Positions 1-8,989 of a stretch of 11,222 bases of DNA are shown here, one piece after another. Origin of the DNA: Lunasporangiospora selenospora (lineage: Eukaryota > Mortierellomycota > Mortierellomycetes > Mortierellales > Mortierellaceae); NCBI GenBank assembly GCA_015680635.1, contig JAABOA010000841.1, forward strand, positions 1 to 11,222. Direction: 5' to 3'. The number at the start of each line of letters is the position of its first letter. The first letter of the stretch is position 1. A model generated the notes under the pieces. The model saw only the letters and a program-made list of their open reading frames with translations, did not search any database and had not been told where the DNA came from. Made by a program: the position numbers and the translations under genes.

Positions 1-285
1 CCCCATCCCCATCCCCGAATAAAAGGCAGGGGGACAGGGGCATGGCCTGAGATCTGTTCTGTCTGCTTTTTGTCAAGTTGTCTTGTCCCACTCTTTGGCT
101 TGGAGTGAAAGCCCAGAAAGACAGAGTGCACAGAATTCCATGACCGAGGATAAACCCTCCTCCGGATCTCTTTTTCGATCCATCTGCTTCAACCACTCTT
201 ACCTGCTTGTTTCCCCACTTTCTGCCTTGTGCGTTGAGTTGCCCCTCGATGCTCCTGAGCCTCCTCCTTGGCTTCCCCCTCTTCT

Positions 286-319
286 CTCGCTCTCTCGCGC
301 GCTCTCTCTCTCTCTCTCT
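286..319. repeat. CT-rich microsatellite
   Basis: Nearly pure CT dinucleotides, with an uninterrupted CT run at about 302-319 and a CGCGCG interruption just before it. It lies outside the supported genes. The Leu/Ser-rich and Arg/Glu-rich reading frames over it are products of the repeat. Confidence 0.85.
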
Positions 320-350
320 TTCTCCTAGATACTGCCATCACTAGCTGCGC

Positions 351-364
351 TGGTCGCGCGACCA
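351..364. repeat. 14-bp perfect palindrome
   Basis: TGGTCGCGCGACCA is its own reverse complement. It lies just right of the CT repeat in non-coding flank. It could be a binding site for a dimeric regulator or chance; nothing else in the sequence decides this. Confidence 0.5.
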
Positions 365-652
365 AAATACTGCAGCTCCTAGCCGCAATAATGCCTCGAC
401 AGCCAAGCGAGAGGGGTATTAATGCCATATTCTTCTTCAGTCCTTTCTTGACCGTGGCCGTTGAGGGGTGAATGATATCCATTTGCGATACCCAATAATG
501 TACACCTTATCCCGAAAATAGATTGAGCTACAAGGGACATAAGAGGGACCAAATACAGTCCCACCCAGTTTGGACTTCGCCACGCTCAGGGTCCCAATCA
601 TGACGTCGTCTCTTACTGCGGCCGTCTTGGTTGACCAAACTAGGATACCGGG

Positions 653-658
653 TTTATT
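653..658 (-). terminator. Polyadenylation signal of the TCAIM-like gene
   Basis: AATAAA on the minus strand, about 40 nt after the proposed TGA stop at 699-697. Its position supports ending the gene there rather than reading on in the alternative frame that stays open to 437. Confidence 0.6.
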
Positions 659-696
659 CAATGGCAACCATGGTCCATCCCTGCACTCAAGCTGTT

Positions 697-2037
697 TCAA
701 GAGTTGGGAGCGGAGGACCAGCCTCCAGGCGGGGCTGAATATTTCTGAAGCAAGGCCCTGTATTCTGCTTCGACTCTTGGAATGTTCTGGGCAAGATAGG
801 CAGTCATTTCTGGAAACAAAGAAGAAAAGATGGGTATGACAAACATTAGGGTTGGTTTTCAACATATTTAGCCCATTAAAATACAAGGCCCGCAGGCACA
901 AAGAGCCCTTTGATGGGGCTTCCTACCTTCTTTAGACATGTCAATGTCGACTACCAGGATTGCCTTGCCCTCTTGGGCGGATGGTGCCTTGAGTGCCTGG
1001 GCCCTCTCAGTCGCAGAACTCATCACCATAACCGGGACCTTCCTCCACCACTGTACCAGGTCAAAGGACTCCACACGATTGGCCATGGCCTCTGGACGCA
1101 TAGAATCACCCACAGATCGATTACGATCCTCTTCTTGCCAGTAGATCCAGGTACGTACAAACTTTTTAAGCTTCTTTTTGGACAGGTCGGGACTCATAAA
1201 CAACAGCGGGTTGGAAGCGATCATCATGTCCGCATCCATGTTTGAAGAAGGACCTCCTGTCTTACCAAGACGAGCATAACTTGGGTAGCCATTGTTCACA
1301 TCCGTGCGCGGACCAAAGGAGCCCTCTAGTCCAGGCCTTACCTTGCTGAGCAGCGGTTTTGGATAGAGTAGAGCTTGAGAACCAACATGTCCAGACGATC
1401 CTGAGAATGAGCCCTGAAGTTCCTCAGCAAAGATCTCAGAAAGTGGTCTTTGCGGCTGTGACCGTCTCTTGGTAGCCTCTGTACTCTTTGTGGATTCGTC
1501 TAGTCGGACCGTCACCTCTGAAAAGTCGGTCTCCTTTACTGCAACGCCGACTTTTCTGCAGAGCTCCAAGAATGACTGTACCATAAACCAGGATTTGGCT
1601 TCATGGTCAAGTCGGTCCTGTTTTGATGAGTTGTTAGAATCCAATGGGTCTACCACGGGGAGGCTATGCTCTATGAATACAAGTGGCTGTGGCGACACCT
1701 CATCCCCTGTGGTCGATATAGTTTCATTGTGGGTAGACGTTCCTCGGAAATAAAAAGCAAGCTTCTTGGCCGAGTCACTGGAGTTAGGGTTGGAAGGTGT
1801 AGAAGTCGAGGGTCGAGAATGGCTCTTGGATGGTGTGACCAAAGGTAGCAAAAACTGAAGCGATTCACTGTTTTGGAGCTGCTCCTTGGGGTGATGTTGA
1901 AAAAGATCAGGATGGACTCTGCGGAGAAAAGCCTTCAAGTGTTGTTGAATGTATTTTTGCTGGAGCAACTTGGTGGCATCCCTGGTGGCATCCTTGGTAG
2001 CACTAGCGGCGGCATTGGCGATGGCGCTGACTCGCAT
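697..2037 (-). CDS. TCAIM-like mitochondrial protein (DUF4460/DUF4461 family), 407 aa, two exons
   Basis: Model: exon 1 at 2037-927, intron 926-810 (117 nt, GTAGGA...CCAG), exon 2 at 809-697; the join is in phase (phase 1). Residues about 34-62 hold an HPD-bearing J-like segment (LRRVHPDLFQHHP) followed by NSESLQFL, matching the N-terminal DUF4460 domain of the animal T-cell activation inhibitor, mitochondrial (TCAIM). A Ser/Pro-rich linker (about 70-90) leads to AFYFRGT, typical of that domain's end. Residues 280-390 (LFMSPDLSKK, WIYWQEED, QWWRKVPV) fit the C-terminal half. The N-terminus (about 1-30) is Ala/Arg/Lys/Thr-rich with few acids, compatible with mitochondrial import. The family's biochemical role is unclear; human TCAIM is about 496 aa, so this is shorter. 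The start at 2037 is the first in-frame ATG after an upstream in-frame TAG. Family call firm; exon 2 less so. Confidence 0.82.
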
Positions 2038-2728
2038 GACGCGGATGCCTGTCTGAATCGTCGAACCAGATCGGAGCTACAGCTGCATGAGACTGTCCAG
2101 TCTTGTTTTCCACGATGTGGCTCGAGAGTAGACAAGCTTTCTCACATTTGTTCTCGCGCGCGCCACTTCTTTTTGTTTGACGCTCATTTGACACTCGTTT
2201 GCCGCCATTACATTCCTTTTTTTTTACTCACACTGACATTCGTTCATCGACCAGCGCACATCTTTCCAGATTCTTATTCTTCCTCTTTTTTTATTGCCTC
2301 TTAGTGCATCGCTCTCCTCTGTTCCTGCTCCTTTGCTACTGTGCAATGCTGGGCATCCTCGGGCTTGGAACAGCAGGCAAATTCTCATCTTCGCCGACCC
2401 CATTCTTTGGACTCTTTACATTCCTCGCGCCAACACCCCCACGGTTCTCCTTCCAATCGCTCTATTTAGCCTTGGCAAAGACTACCCTACGTCCTTCTAT
2501 ACTTCTTGGTATCGCCGTCCTCTCGTTTGTCTTCCTTGATTTCAGTTTTGAGGTTGGCTGGGAAGAAGACGACGGCGACGGCGACGACTTCTACTGAAAT
2601 TGTGTAAAGACTCGACCCTATTTCACCTACTCAGTTCACATCGATCCCAGTACTGAACCCAGTATCCAAGCATCCAACAATATCACCTGCAAAAACTTTT
2701 AAATACATTACTACTATTTTTTTTTGCC
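2038..2728. promoter_or_regulatory. Divergent intergenic region between the TCAIM-like gene and the 875-aa gene
   Basis: About 690 bp separating two head-to-head starts. It contains a GCGCGCGC stretch near 2155-2163, long T/C-rich tracts (2205-2330) and a short GAC/GGC triplet run (2568-2588). A plus-strand frame at 2199-2597 reads as a hydrophobic 132-residue peptide, but its Phe/Leu/Ser content is what T/C-rich DNA gives in any frame. The last stretch, a T-run followed by GCCATGG at 2729, reads as the leader of the 875-aa gene. I see no convincing TATA box. Confidence 0.6.
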
Positions 2729-5717
2729 ATGGATGGGAACAGGAAAGGGTATGCGGAAGCGGGTTCTAGCAAGATCTGGTGCAGTGCTGTCAATACATTG
2801 CTCAGTGCGATGGGTAAGCTCTTCATTTCATTGCCTCTTACAAGTCGTATCGCGGCAGAAACCAAGAGTATTTATTATTTTTGTGCTGAACACTTTACTT
2901 TTTGAGAATAGAGAGTATATTCCTGGATGAAGAATTGTGCACATTATGGCCACGGGATGGCTATAGTCATGACCTCAAGAAAAAAAGTAAGCTCACCTAT
3001 CTTATACATTTGGATGTTCATCCTGCTGAGATCTTTCTCTCACGTTGAGATGGATCAACAGTAACATAAACTTCTCGTGCATCTAGACCCTCAGCCATTG
3101 ACCCCAACAATACCCTCTCACGATCCAACATTTTCTCCACCACTCAAAAGGAAGAAAGATTCGGGATTCGACCGGACCACAAAATCGCAGAGGCTGACCG
3201 ATCAGCTCACTACAAGACTTGCCTCAAGTCTACATGTCAGCAACACGACAAGAGGCGAGTACCAGGATGTGGCATTGCCGCTGACAAGAATGGATCACTC
3301 GCGTGGATTTCATCGTGTTGTTCAAAGACAAGTTGATACAAACCATCATTTAACATATCCATCCTCACCATCGTCTGATGGAGAAGGGTCTCATAATGAT
3401 CCCGCGGAAGCCCCACCGTCGGAACCAAGGAAATTCAGAAAAGCGGCGAGAAGTCGCTCCAACCCTTCAACACCAGCCAATAGCCATCCTCCTAGTCCTA
3501 TGCCTTTTACCAGCACTGGCATTGACGACATGTTTTCGATATCCACCTCATCCCTCTCGTCCAGCGCATCAATGGGGGATGTCTTTCTACGGAATGGCTC
3601 TTCTTCCATCCCTGATATGAGCTCAATAGATATTTCAAGATCGGGGAGTCTCTTCAAGCGACGTGAGCATCGCTTCAACCAGTCACCTATGAAGACTTCG
3701 CCCCACCTAGCCATGGCGACAAGGCTAGCCCTTTTCCACCGCATTGTCTCAACAACCCAGACAGCTGCCGCGCAGACCAAGGATATGGATGTCTGGATCA
3801 TGGAACAAACTTCCAAGCGAGGGTTCCAAGATCGACAAGCATTTGAGGCCGAGGTCACCTCTCGTGCAAAGGTTTTATCCAGTGCCCTCTCTGCTCTAGC
3901 TGAGGGATTCCCGACATCTACACATCAGTCGCACTTTTCTCAAGGACTCGATAACCCCGATCAAGACTACTTCATTTATCGGTCAATTCAGGCGGCGTTA
4001 GATGCAGTCCTGGAAAATGCTCAATGGCTTTGTGGGCCAGACTTTGAGATGGGAATCAACCGGATCTGTCCCCAATGGTCAGCCCATGTAGGCTCGATCG
4101 AGCAGATTGCACACTACGTCCAAGTGGTCGAGTGCATGCGCGAAACGTTGTCAGGCCAGTTTCAGCACCCAATCGACGTTTCGGAGGACCTGGTTCGCTG
4201 TCAGGAGCTGATCGATTATCAGAGAACGCTCTTTGGAGAGGCTTTGCGGAATCGTGGGCTAGAATGGAGAGCATTGGGGTTGCCTGCTTTGGATTCAACA
4301 ATCCAGGCAACCCAGGATTGGATATTAAACCTTGCCAAGACTCTTACCATTAAGATCCGCGCAGAGGTCAACCTGGTCCTTGAGAACGCTCGACATGCAA
4401 TGGATCAACCCGAGATGGATATAGAGCGGGACGAGGGGTCATTTATGCATCGATCTATGGTAGATGTTATGGATTTGATCCTGCAAGGCGCTCTGTTTAC
4501 TGGATCGTGTCTTGAACTTATTGGCCGAGGCTGCCCAATGCTCTTGACTTGGTGGATTGAGCTCTCTAGTCAGTATTGCACATATGCGCTCTCAAAGCGG
4601 AAGGAGCAAGTACTTCGAGCCAAGAGATCGTTACTAATCTCGCAGAGCAAGAAATATGGAGGCCCAAGATCACCTTTTATATCAGCCGATCCAGACACCG
4701 CAATGGAGTCGCACAGTACCGGCTTGGATCCAATCCCACGGCAATACACACATGCCCCTTCAGGCCGTGGGGTATTTTTAAAGACGATGGAGATCTACGA
4801 GAACGTCAGTCGATTGTTACAGTGCATACTGGAGATGCAAGAGGAGGAGGAATTGGAGGATGGCCTATCAACCGACACTTTACCACAACCTTATGGAGAA
4901 CAGGTCGGTATACCTGAAGATCTGTCTATGGACTCGTACTCTGGCTCCTCCATGACCATTAATGATCAACAGAATGGTCTATCGATGCAAGGTCAACCGT
5001 ATGGTGCTATAAATGGGCACCGACCACGATCTATTCAAAATCCTTTACGACGCCCTGCCATGGATCCTTCTCGACTGCAACGTCGGATAGCTATGGAGGC
5101 CCTGGCGTCAGTCTTGGTAGAGACTGGGCTAGAGCTCTCTGAATCCATAGTAGAGACGCTCGGGCTTGGAGGTCAAGAGTCTTCTTCTTCGACAACAGGA
5201 CCCTTGATCAATCCCTTACGGTCTGCATCGGTAGCTTTGAAAGACTATGGCAATGGCAATGGTACGGATTCAAACCGATTATCGTCGAACTTTGATGTTG
5301 TGTCGCCTTCATTCCTCAAGGAGATCCCTTCCTCGGCCCGCGCGATGGCGGCTGTGACGGCGCTAACGTCATTTGCTGGTGGAGGGGTGATGGCCTCAGG
5401 CACTGGCGGGATTGGTCTGATTTACGTTCAGTTTGTAGTTCGGCTGATCAGCAAGATTATCGAGTTTGCGGGACAAGATCCGTTGCAGGAACAACGACTT
5501 TTGGTAAGACCTCGTCCATTGAATCATGGAGAACAATTTGGTCCGCTTTCTCTATATTTTTGTTTTGTTTTAATATTACCAATGGACCTTGGAACTCACC
5601 AATTGTTTGGAAACTTTCCTTCGTTGTTGTCGTTGTTTTTCTGATCATGATAAACGATGTGTATAGAGGATTCATTCAAGTTTGCACAACCTGGAGCTGG
5701 CTGTTACGGCCTCCTGA
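2729..5717 (+). CDS. Unrecognised 875-aa protein, four exons
   Basis: Model: exons 2729-2813, 2912-2986, 3087-5503 and 5667-5717; introns of 98, 100 and 163 nt start GTAAGC, GTAAGC and GTAAGA, and all phases agree. The start is GCCATGG, a strong initiation context. Residues 1-54 are a compact segment (AVNTLLSAMGE, DEELCTLWPRDGY). Residues about 55-250 are Ser/Pro-rich and probably disordered, with a basic KRKK at 74-77 that could be a nuclear signal. Residues about 260-580 look like an alpha-helical core (AMATRLALFHRIV, WLCGPDFEMGINRICPQW, LTWWIELSSQY). A second low-complexity stretch follows, then a Gly/Ala-rich hydrophobic segment at about 805-847 that might touch membrane. No catalytic motif is visible and I do not recognise the family. 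An acceptor two bases on (exon from 5669, stop 5732-5734) would give a different tail. Exons certain as coding; function unknown. Confidence 0.82.
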
Positions 5718-5743
5718 ATCTAGCATTACTTTGATCTCGTGAC

Positions 5744-5754
5744 TATATTAAAAA
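5744..5754 (+). promoter_or_regulatory. TATA-like element before CENP-H
   Basis: TATATTAAAAA lies about 70 bp before the CENP-H start codon, in the 105-bp gap after the upstream gene. Position fits a core promoter, but AT-rich runs are common in fungal intergenic DNA. Confidence 0.3.
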
Positions 5755-5816
5755 GGAGGGAGAGGTGCAACAAAAAAACGCTAGTTGCTTTGACCCTGAT
5801 TCTCTCTTGAGAAGAA

Positions 5817-5822
5817 AATAAA
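5817..5822 (+). terminator. AATAAA abutting the CENP-H start codon
   Basis: The hexamer ends one base before the ATG at 5823. It is the first canonical signal after the stop of the 875-aa gene (5717), so if used that gene's mRNA would run into the CENP-H leader or coding region. It may instead just be an A-rich start context. Confidence 0.35.
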
Positions 5823-7223
5823 ATGACAACAATCATTTCTACAGATTCATCATCGCCATTACTTCCAAGAAATGATGACCAAGGAGTGATTGCGGTGTTA
5901 GAGGATCAAGTACTACAGCTGGCAGATCATGAGACATGGCTTGATGCACAGATTAGAGAACTGGAATTCGCCATTGAACAAGGTATTGCCTCGACAATAA
6001 CTTGACTTTTAACAGCACGAAAAAAAAAGGGCTTTTTCATCTTAATACTCAAACTTCATCTGTCTTTACAATAACTTTTCTTTCACAACAGAGACAACAA
6101 CAAGTATCCCGTCCTCTATACCCGCTAGCCAGGACGTTACCAACACTCGACGAGAACTGGAGACGAACATCGATAAATTGAAACAGGAGTATGCCCAGGC
6201 CTTGTCTCTGGAATCGGTTCGGAACAAGGTTATTGACAAGTATATGAGAACGCTCCGATACTCAACTGGCTTTCTAGCTTCCTGGTACTTGGGGACTGAA
6301 ATTAAAGTACTAATTTGATTCCTTCCGCCGGTGCTGACTGATTTTAAAGCGCACATTCGTATCAAGTCGTTCTAGAAAGTTTATTCAAGAGCAAATGCGA
6401 CCTGAACGATAGGTATTTAAAACTGAAGCATGGACCATGGATGCGGATCAATGAAATCTCTTGCTCATGGATATATCTGGTTAATAGTGGCAATCTCAAT
6501 CTTTGTGATTTACAGGGGCCTACTAGATCAGATCGATGAACGTGATCGGCTGGTTTCAGAGTTTTTAAAGATTCACCAGGAACTACAAGGTGTACAGAGA
6601 GAGCTCTCACCCATTCAGACAGAGGTCTTAGGTACGTGGGAGTCTTATCGTGCACACTCCCTCTTTCTCTCTCTCTTTACATGTTTCATTGAACAACGCC
6701 AAACATGCTTACTCTTATGTGGATTTATTTCGTTAGATTGTCAAAATGAAAATCGTAACCTTGTTCGTGCAGTTGAAGAGGCCACGGCAACACTCAGGGA
6801 CTCATCTATCACGAAAGATACAGAAAAGAGTCGCCTCTCGGAAAAAAGGTAAAAAAATAAGAGAGAAAGAGAGAAGACTCTGCGATATGGTGTATCATGG
6901 GAAGTATTTGACCCGTACTTTGTGATTTCTGTCTAAGTCATCTTTATTTTGACTTGCGAAATAGAACCGAAGAGGAGTTGAAAGCACTTTCAGTCAAGTA
7001 TAATGTCATTTCCAATGTTCTCCAGGTGAGTGGACAGGAGTCTCTTGGCTGTTTTGTCTTGTGCTTTTGATTTGTATCAGTGGACAGGAAGGACATTGTG
7101 ACTGAACGCAGCCCCGCTTCGTTAACACACCTGTAGGGATTACTCTTGGAGAGTGGTATTGACTGGGCAGACGACCCTCATTATTTGAATGTCATGCTAA
7201 AGTTGAGGCGTCCTCTGGACTAA
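5823..7223 (+). CDS. CENPH: Centromere protein H (CENP-H / Mcm16 / Fta3), inner kinetochore, 248 aa, seven exons
   Basis: Exons: 5823-5982, 6092-6239, 6350-6412, 6516-6631, 6737-6848, 6965-7025, 7137-7223. All six joins keep phase, and the 248 aa compare with 247 in human CENP-H. The last exon reads GLLLESGIDWADDPHYLNV, matching the family's C-terminal signature (human NLILGSKVNWAEDPALKEI). Upstream, long charged heptad-like stretches (residues about 20-53, 72-100, 125-160, 180-218) are the coiled coils expected of CENP-H, which in other organisms joins CENP-I and CENP-K in the constitutive centromere-associated network. The segment RNKVID...VVLESLFK...RGLLDQIDERD resembles the middle of fungal homologues. 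The start has A at -3. Exon 2 could instead end at 6284; 6239 is preferred because the intron is then 110 nt like its neighbours and the protein aligns better. Confidence 0.88.
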
Positions 7224-7227
7224 TAAA
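7222..7227 (+). terminator. Polyadenylation signal overlapping the CENP-H stop
   Basis: AATAAA begins inside the TAA stop codon (7221-7223). It would give a very short 3' UTR, as also seen for the RPB7-like gene in this window. Confidence 0.5.
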
Positions 7228-7594
7228 AAAAAGAAGGTCCAACCAACAGAATATCAGTTTTTGCAAGACCCAGGAAGATGACAAAATAGGACCCTCTCCC
7301 CTCCTTTCCTCGCCACCTTTTGTTCAGCAAACCCAAGAATTCGGTCATTGATTTTTGGCTCCTATGGTGGTCTGTGCTTGTCGAAGTTACATCCTTTGGC
7401 TGATAGCTCATCACCCTGTACTGCACTCGGTGGTCCTTGCTCTGCTGTGAACTACATGCTCTAAACTAGTCCTGACAAAAATAATAATAAGAGAAATAGA
7501 CGCGTCAAAAGCTGCTGTCATGTCTCAAAGGTCAACAGGATGTCAAGGGTTGTCGAAGCAAAGAAGTGAACCAGAACTAGGCGATCTACACTCT
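7228..7594. other. Intergenic, convergent 3' ends
   Basis: It lies between the CENP-H 3' end (+) and a candidate minus-strand transcript end near 7595. A minus-strand frame of 68 codons (7426-7220) shows no recognisable motif and overlaps the CENP-H stop. I see no RNA gene or repeat. Confidence 0.5.
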
Positions 7595-7600
7595 TTATTG
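7595..7600 (-). terminator. Polyadenylation signal of a candidate minus-strand unit
   Basis: AATAAA on the minus strand (CAATAAAGAG), about 420 nt downstream of a TATA box on the same strand at 8021-8014. Together they bracket a probable short transcript. Confidence 0.45.
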
Positions 7601-7640
7601 TTACAAAATAAACAAAATACACGGTTCAGATAGAATCTAT

Positions 7641-7895
7641 TCAACAGGATGTATGCCCAGGTCCTTGAAGCAACTCTGAATAAAAAATTAAAAAAAACTG
7701 TGGCCATATATGATGCATGCGGAGAAAATGCATCAGAGCCAGAGATGAAAAGAGTGGCCCGTCGCCCGCACTACAAAGAGGTGGATGACGCGTCCAAGGT
7801 TGTTAGTCAACTCACTTATGCTCGCCAGGGAGAGCGCTCCAGGTCGCAGGCGCCCTAACAGTAGGAGTGAGAGGTAGCTCCACATCGTCAGTCAT
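7641..7895 (-). CDS. Putative small minus-strand gene, coding frame unresolved
   Basis: A TATA box (8021-8014), a pyrimidine-rich stretch and a later AATAAA (7600-7595) outline a short transcript. One model starts at ATG 7895 (MTDDVELPLTPTV...WSALPGEH), splices GTGAGT at 7815 to TTTGTAG at 7771, and stops at 7643-7641, giving about 69 aa with a hydrophobic second half. Problems: that intron is only 45 nt, unlike the roughly 100-nt introns nearby, and the branch-like TGACTAAC sits too close to its donor. That branch site fits the acceptor at 7771 better with a donor further upstream, such as GTATCA at 7900. I do not recognise the product; it may be a small protein or a spliced non-coding RNA. 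Confidence 0.25.
7711..7735. repeat. 8-bp perfect inverted repeat with 9-nt loop
   Basis: TGATGCAT and ATGCATCA flank the loop GCGGAGAAA. It lies in the presumed last exon or 3' UTR of the minus-strand unit and could form a hairpin in its RNA. Confidence 0.5.
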
Positions 7896-7935
7896 GATAC
7901 TGAGGCATAAAGCCTTCCTTTCTAAAGCGCCTCAT
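7888..7935 (-). other. Upstream ORF of 15 codons
   Basis: The minus strand reads ATG at 7935 (MRRFRKEGFMPQYHD) and stops at 7890-7888, overlapping out of frame the candidate main ATG at 7895. An even shorter frame (MILSEIE, 7963-7940) precedes it. Two short upstream ORFs on a short leader could restrain translation, or one may be the true first exon: a GT at 7900 splits its CAG codon. Confidence 0.3.
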
Positions 7936-8013
7936 GCTGCTACTCGATCTCAGAGAGAATCATTTGCGGGAGACAATTCGGATGAGGAGAAAGAAGACGA
8001 GGGAAGGCAAGGG

Positions 8014-8021
8014 TATTTATA
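8014..8021 (-). promoter_or_regulatory. TATA box of the minus-strand unit
   Basis: TATAAATA on the minus strand (AGTATAAATACCC), followed by a pyrimidine-rich stretch (CCTTCCCTCGTCTTC) where transcription would begin about 30 nt downstream, near 7985. This is the best-formed core promoter in the window. Confidence 0.55.
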
Positions 8022-8208
8022 CTGATGGGAGAGAGAGCGACCGTTTCGAGAGAGGTGACGCTGCCACTGAAGGACTGATGGGAGGGATGGGCACAGGATT
8101 TATTGTCGGAAATGACAGCGTTCGTTGCCTCTTTCCAGACTGTTCTTCTCGCCTGCATATCGAGGAGTGGGAGGAATTAGGTGCGCATCAGGTTCCTGTA
8201 TTTACTAT

Positions 8209-8235
8209 CACATCCACCACATCCACCACATCCAT
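8209..8235. repeat. Three copies of a 9-bp tandem repeat
   Basis: CACATCCAC twice followed by CACATCCAT. A short minisatellite in non-coding DNA, upstream of the minus-strand TATA box. Confidence 0.8.
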
Positions 8236-8491
8236 CTCTATATCAGGTATCAAGCTCCTCAGAGCCCCTTCTGCCCCATCCCCACCTCCACACCATCCAT
8301 CCTTCTCGACGCGATTACTCATACTCCGACCAGTCAGCACTGGCCACCCACAGCCACTCGACTGCAGTCAAGGTTCAAGGAGGTTTGCGCAACATGCAAG
8401 GGCTGTTTGTTGCACAGGTGCTGGGAGGAGGCGGTGGTGACTCTCTTTTTTTTCCCACTGTTCCCACTCTCTCACCACACTCTCACTCTCT

Positions 8492-8506
8492 CACACACAC
8501 ACACAC
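8492..8506. repeat. CA microsatellite
   Basis: About seven CA units following a CTCTCACTCT-rich stretch. Non-coding. Confidence 0.85.
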
Positions 8507-8973
8507 CAAATCGTATGCATACTGTCTGAGCTACCAACGCTGGCATGATTAGCAACGCCTCTTAGTCTTTCTCTCATTCTAATAGAAAAAATCTCGGCGC
8601 TACCAATTTGCTGAAAAGCAGGATAAAAGATTGGGAAGCTCGGGTGTTGTTGATACTATACACGCCCTACTGTCGTTAACCCATCTTAGATCACTATGGA
8701 CTGAGGATCCTCTGCTGAATCCTCATATTGTTCGGAAGGAGCTCTAGTTTGCTAAGATCGGTTGCGCTCAGGATCATGCCGGCTGTACTCGTCTCTTCCA
8801 CCTGAATAGATACTAGTAATCGGACTATTGCTCAAGTACTTCGTGTACCCTAACGGGACTCCCAAGGCTGCCAGTCTGACCAAATCTATGACTCCTCGCA
8901 GTCTTTATGAACAAACCCCTTTGAGATTACCATCCTTGTGGCTGCAACATAGTCTATTGATCAAGAAGTAAAA

Positions 8974-8989
8974 AGAGAGAGAGAGAGAG
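8974..8989. repeat. AG microsatellite
   Basis: Eight AG units after an A-run. Non-coding. Confidence 0.85.

Larger units (their letters stand above)
1..650. other. Left flank without a supported gene
   Basis: The first 16 bases are CCCCAT-type short repeats, followed by AATAAA at 18-23, which could be the 3' end of a plus-strand gene lying off the left edge or chance. The rest holds CT-rich low complexity (about 280-330) and a 14-bp palindrome (351-364). Open frames of 60-100 codons exist on both strands but show no family resemblance, start context or splice pattern that I trust. The part from about 437 to 650 lies downstream of the minus-strand TCAIM-like gene and is probably its 3' flank. 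Confidence 0.5.

Noticed and set aside
437-901. Minus-strand 154-codon frame reading on past the proposed TCAIM-like stop
   Set aside because: The spliced frame (EMTAYLAQNIPRVEAEYRALL) reads far more naturally, ends at 697, and has AATAAA about 40 nt later. I considered a frameshift near 700 but see no need for one.
2199-2597. Plus-strand 132-codon hydrophobic frame
   Set aside because: Its Phe/Leu/Ser content follows from T/C-rich DNA, it shows no motif, and it lies in the promoter/leader of the 875-aa gene.
3077-3086. GTG at 3077 as start of the large protein
   Set aside because: An AG acceptor at 3085-3086 and two upstream exons in perfect phase give a normal ATG start at 2729.
5504-5644. 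Unspliced C-terminal extension of the 875-aa protein
   Set aside because: It begins at a GTAAGA donor and reads as Phe/Leu-rich low-quality sequence from T-rich intron DNA.
7934-8552. Overlapping plus-strand frames of 123-168 codons
   Set aside because: They read through tandem repeats and CT/CA tracts, lie opposite a TATA-bearing minus-strand unit, and have no recognisable domain.
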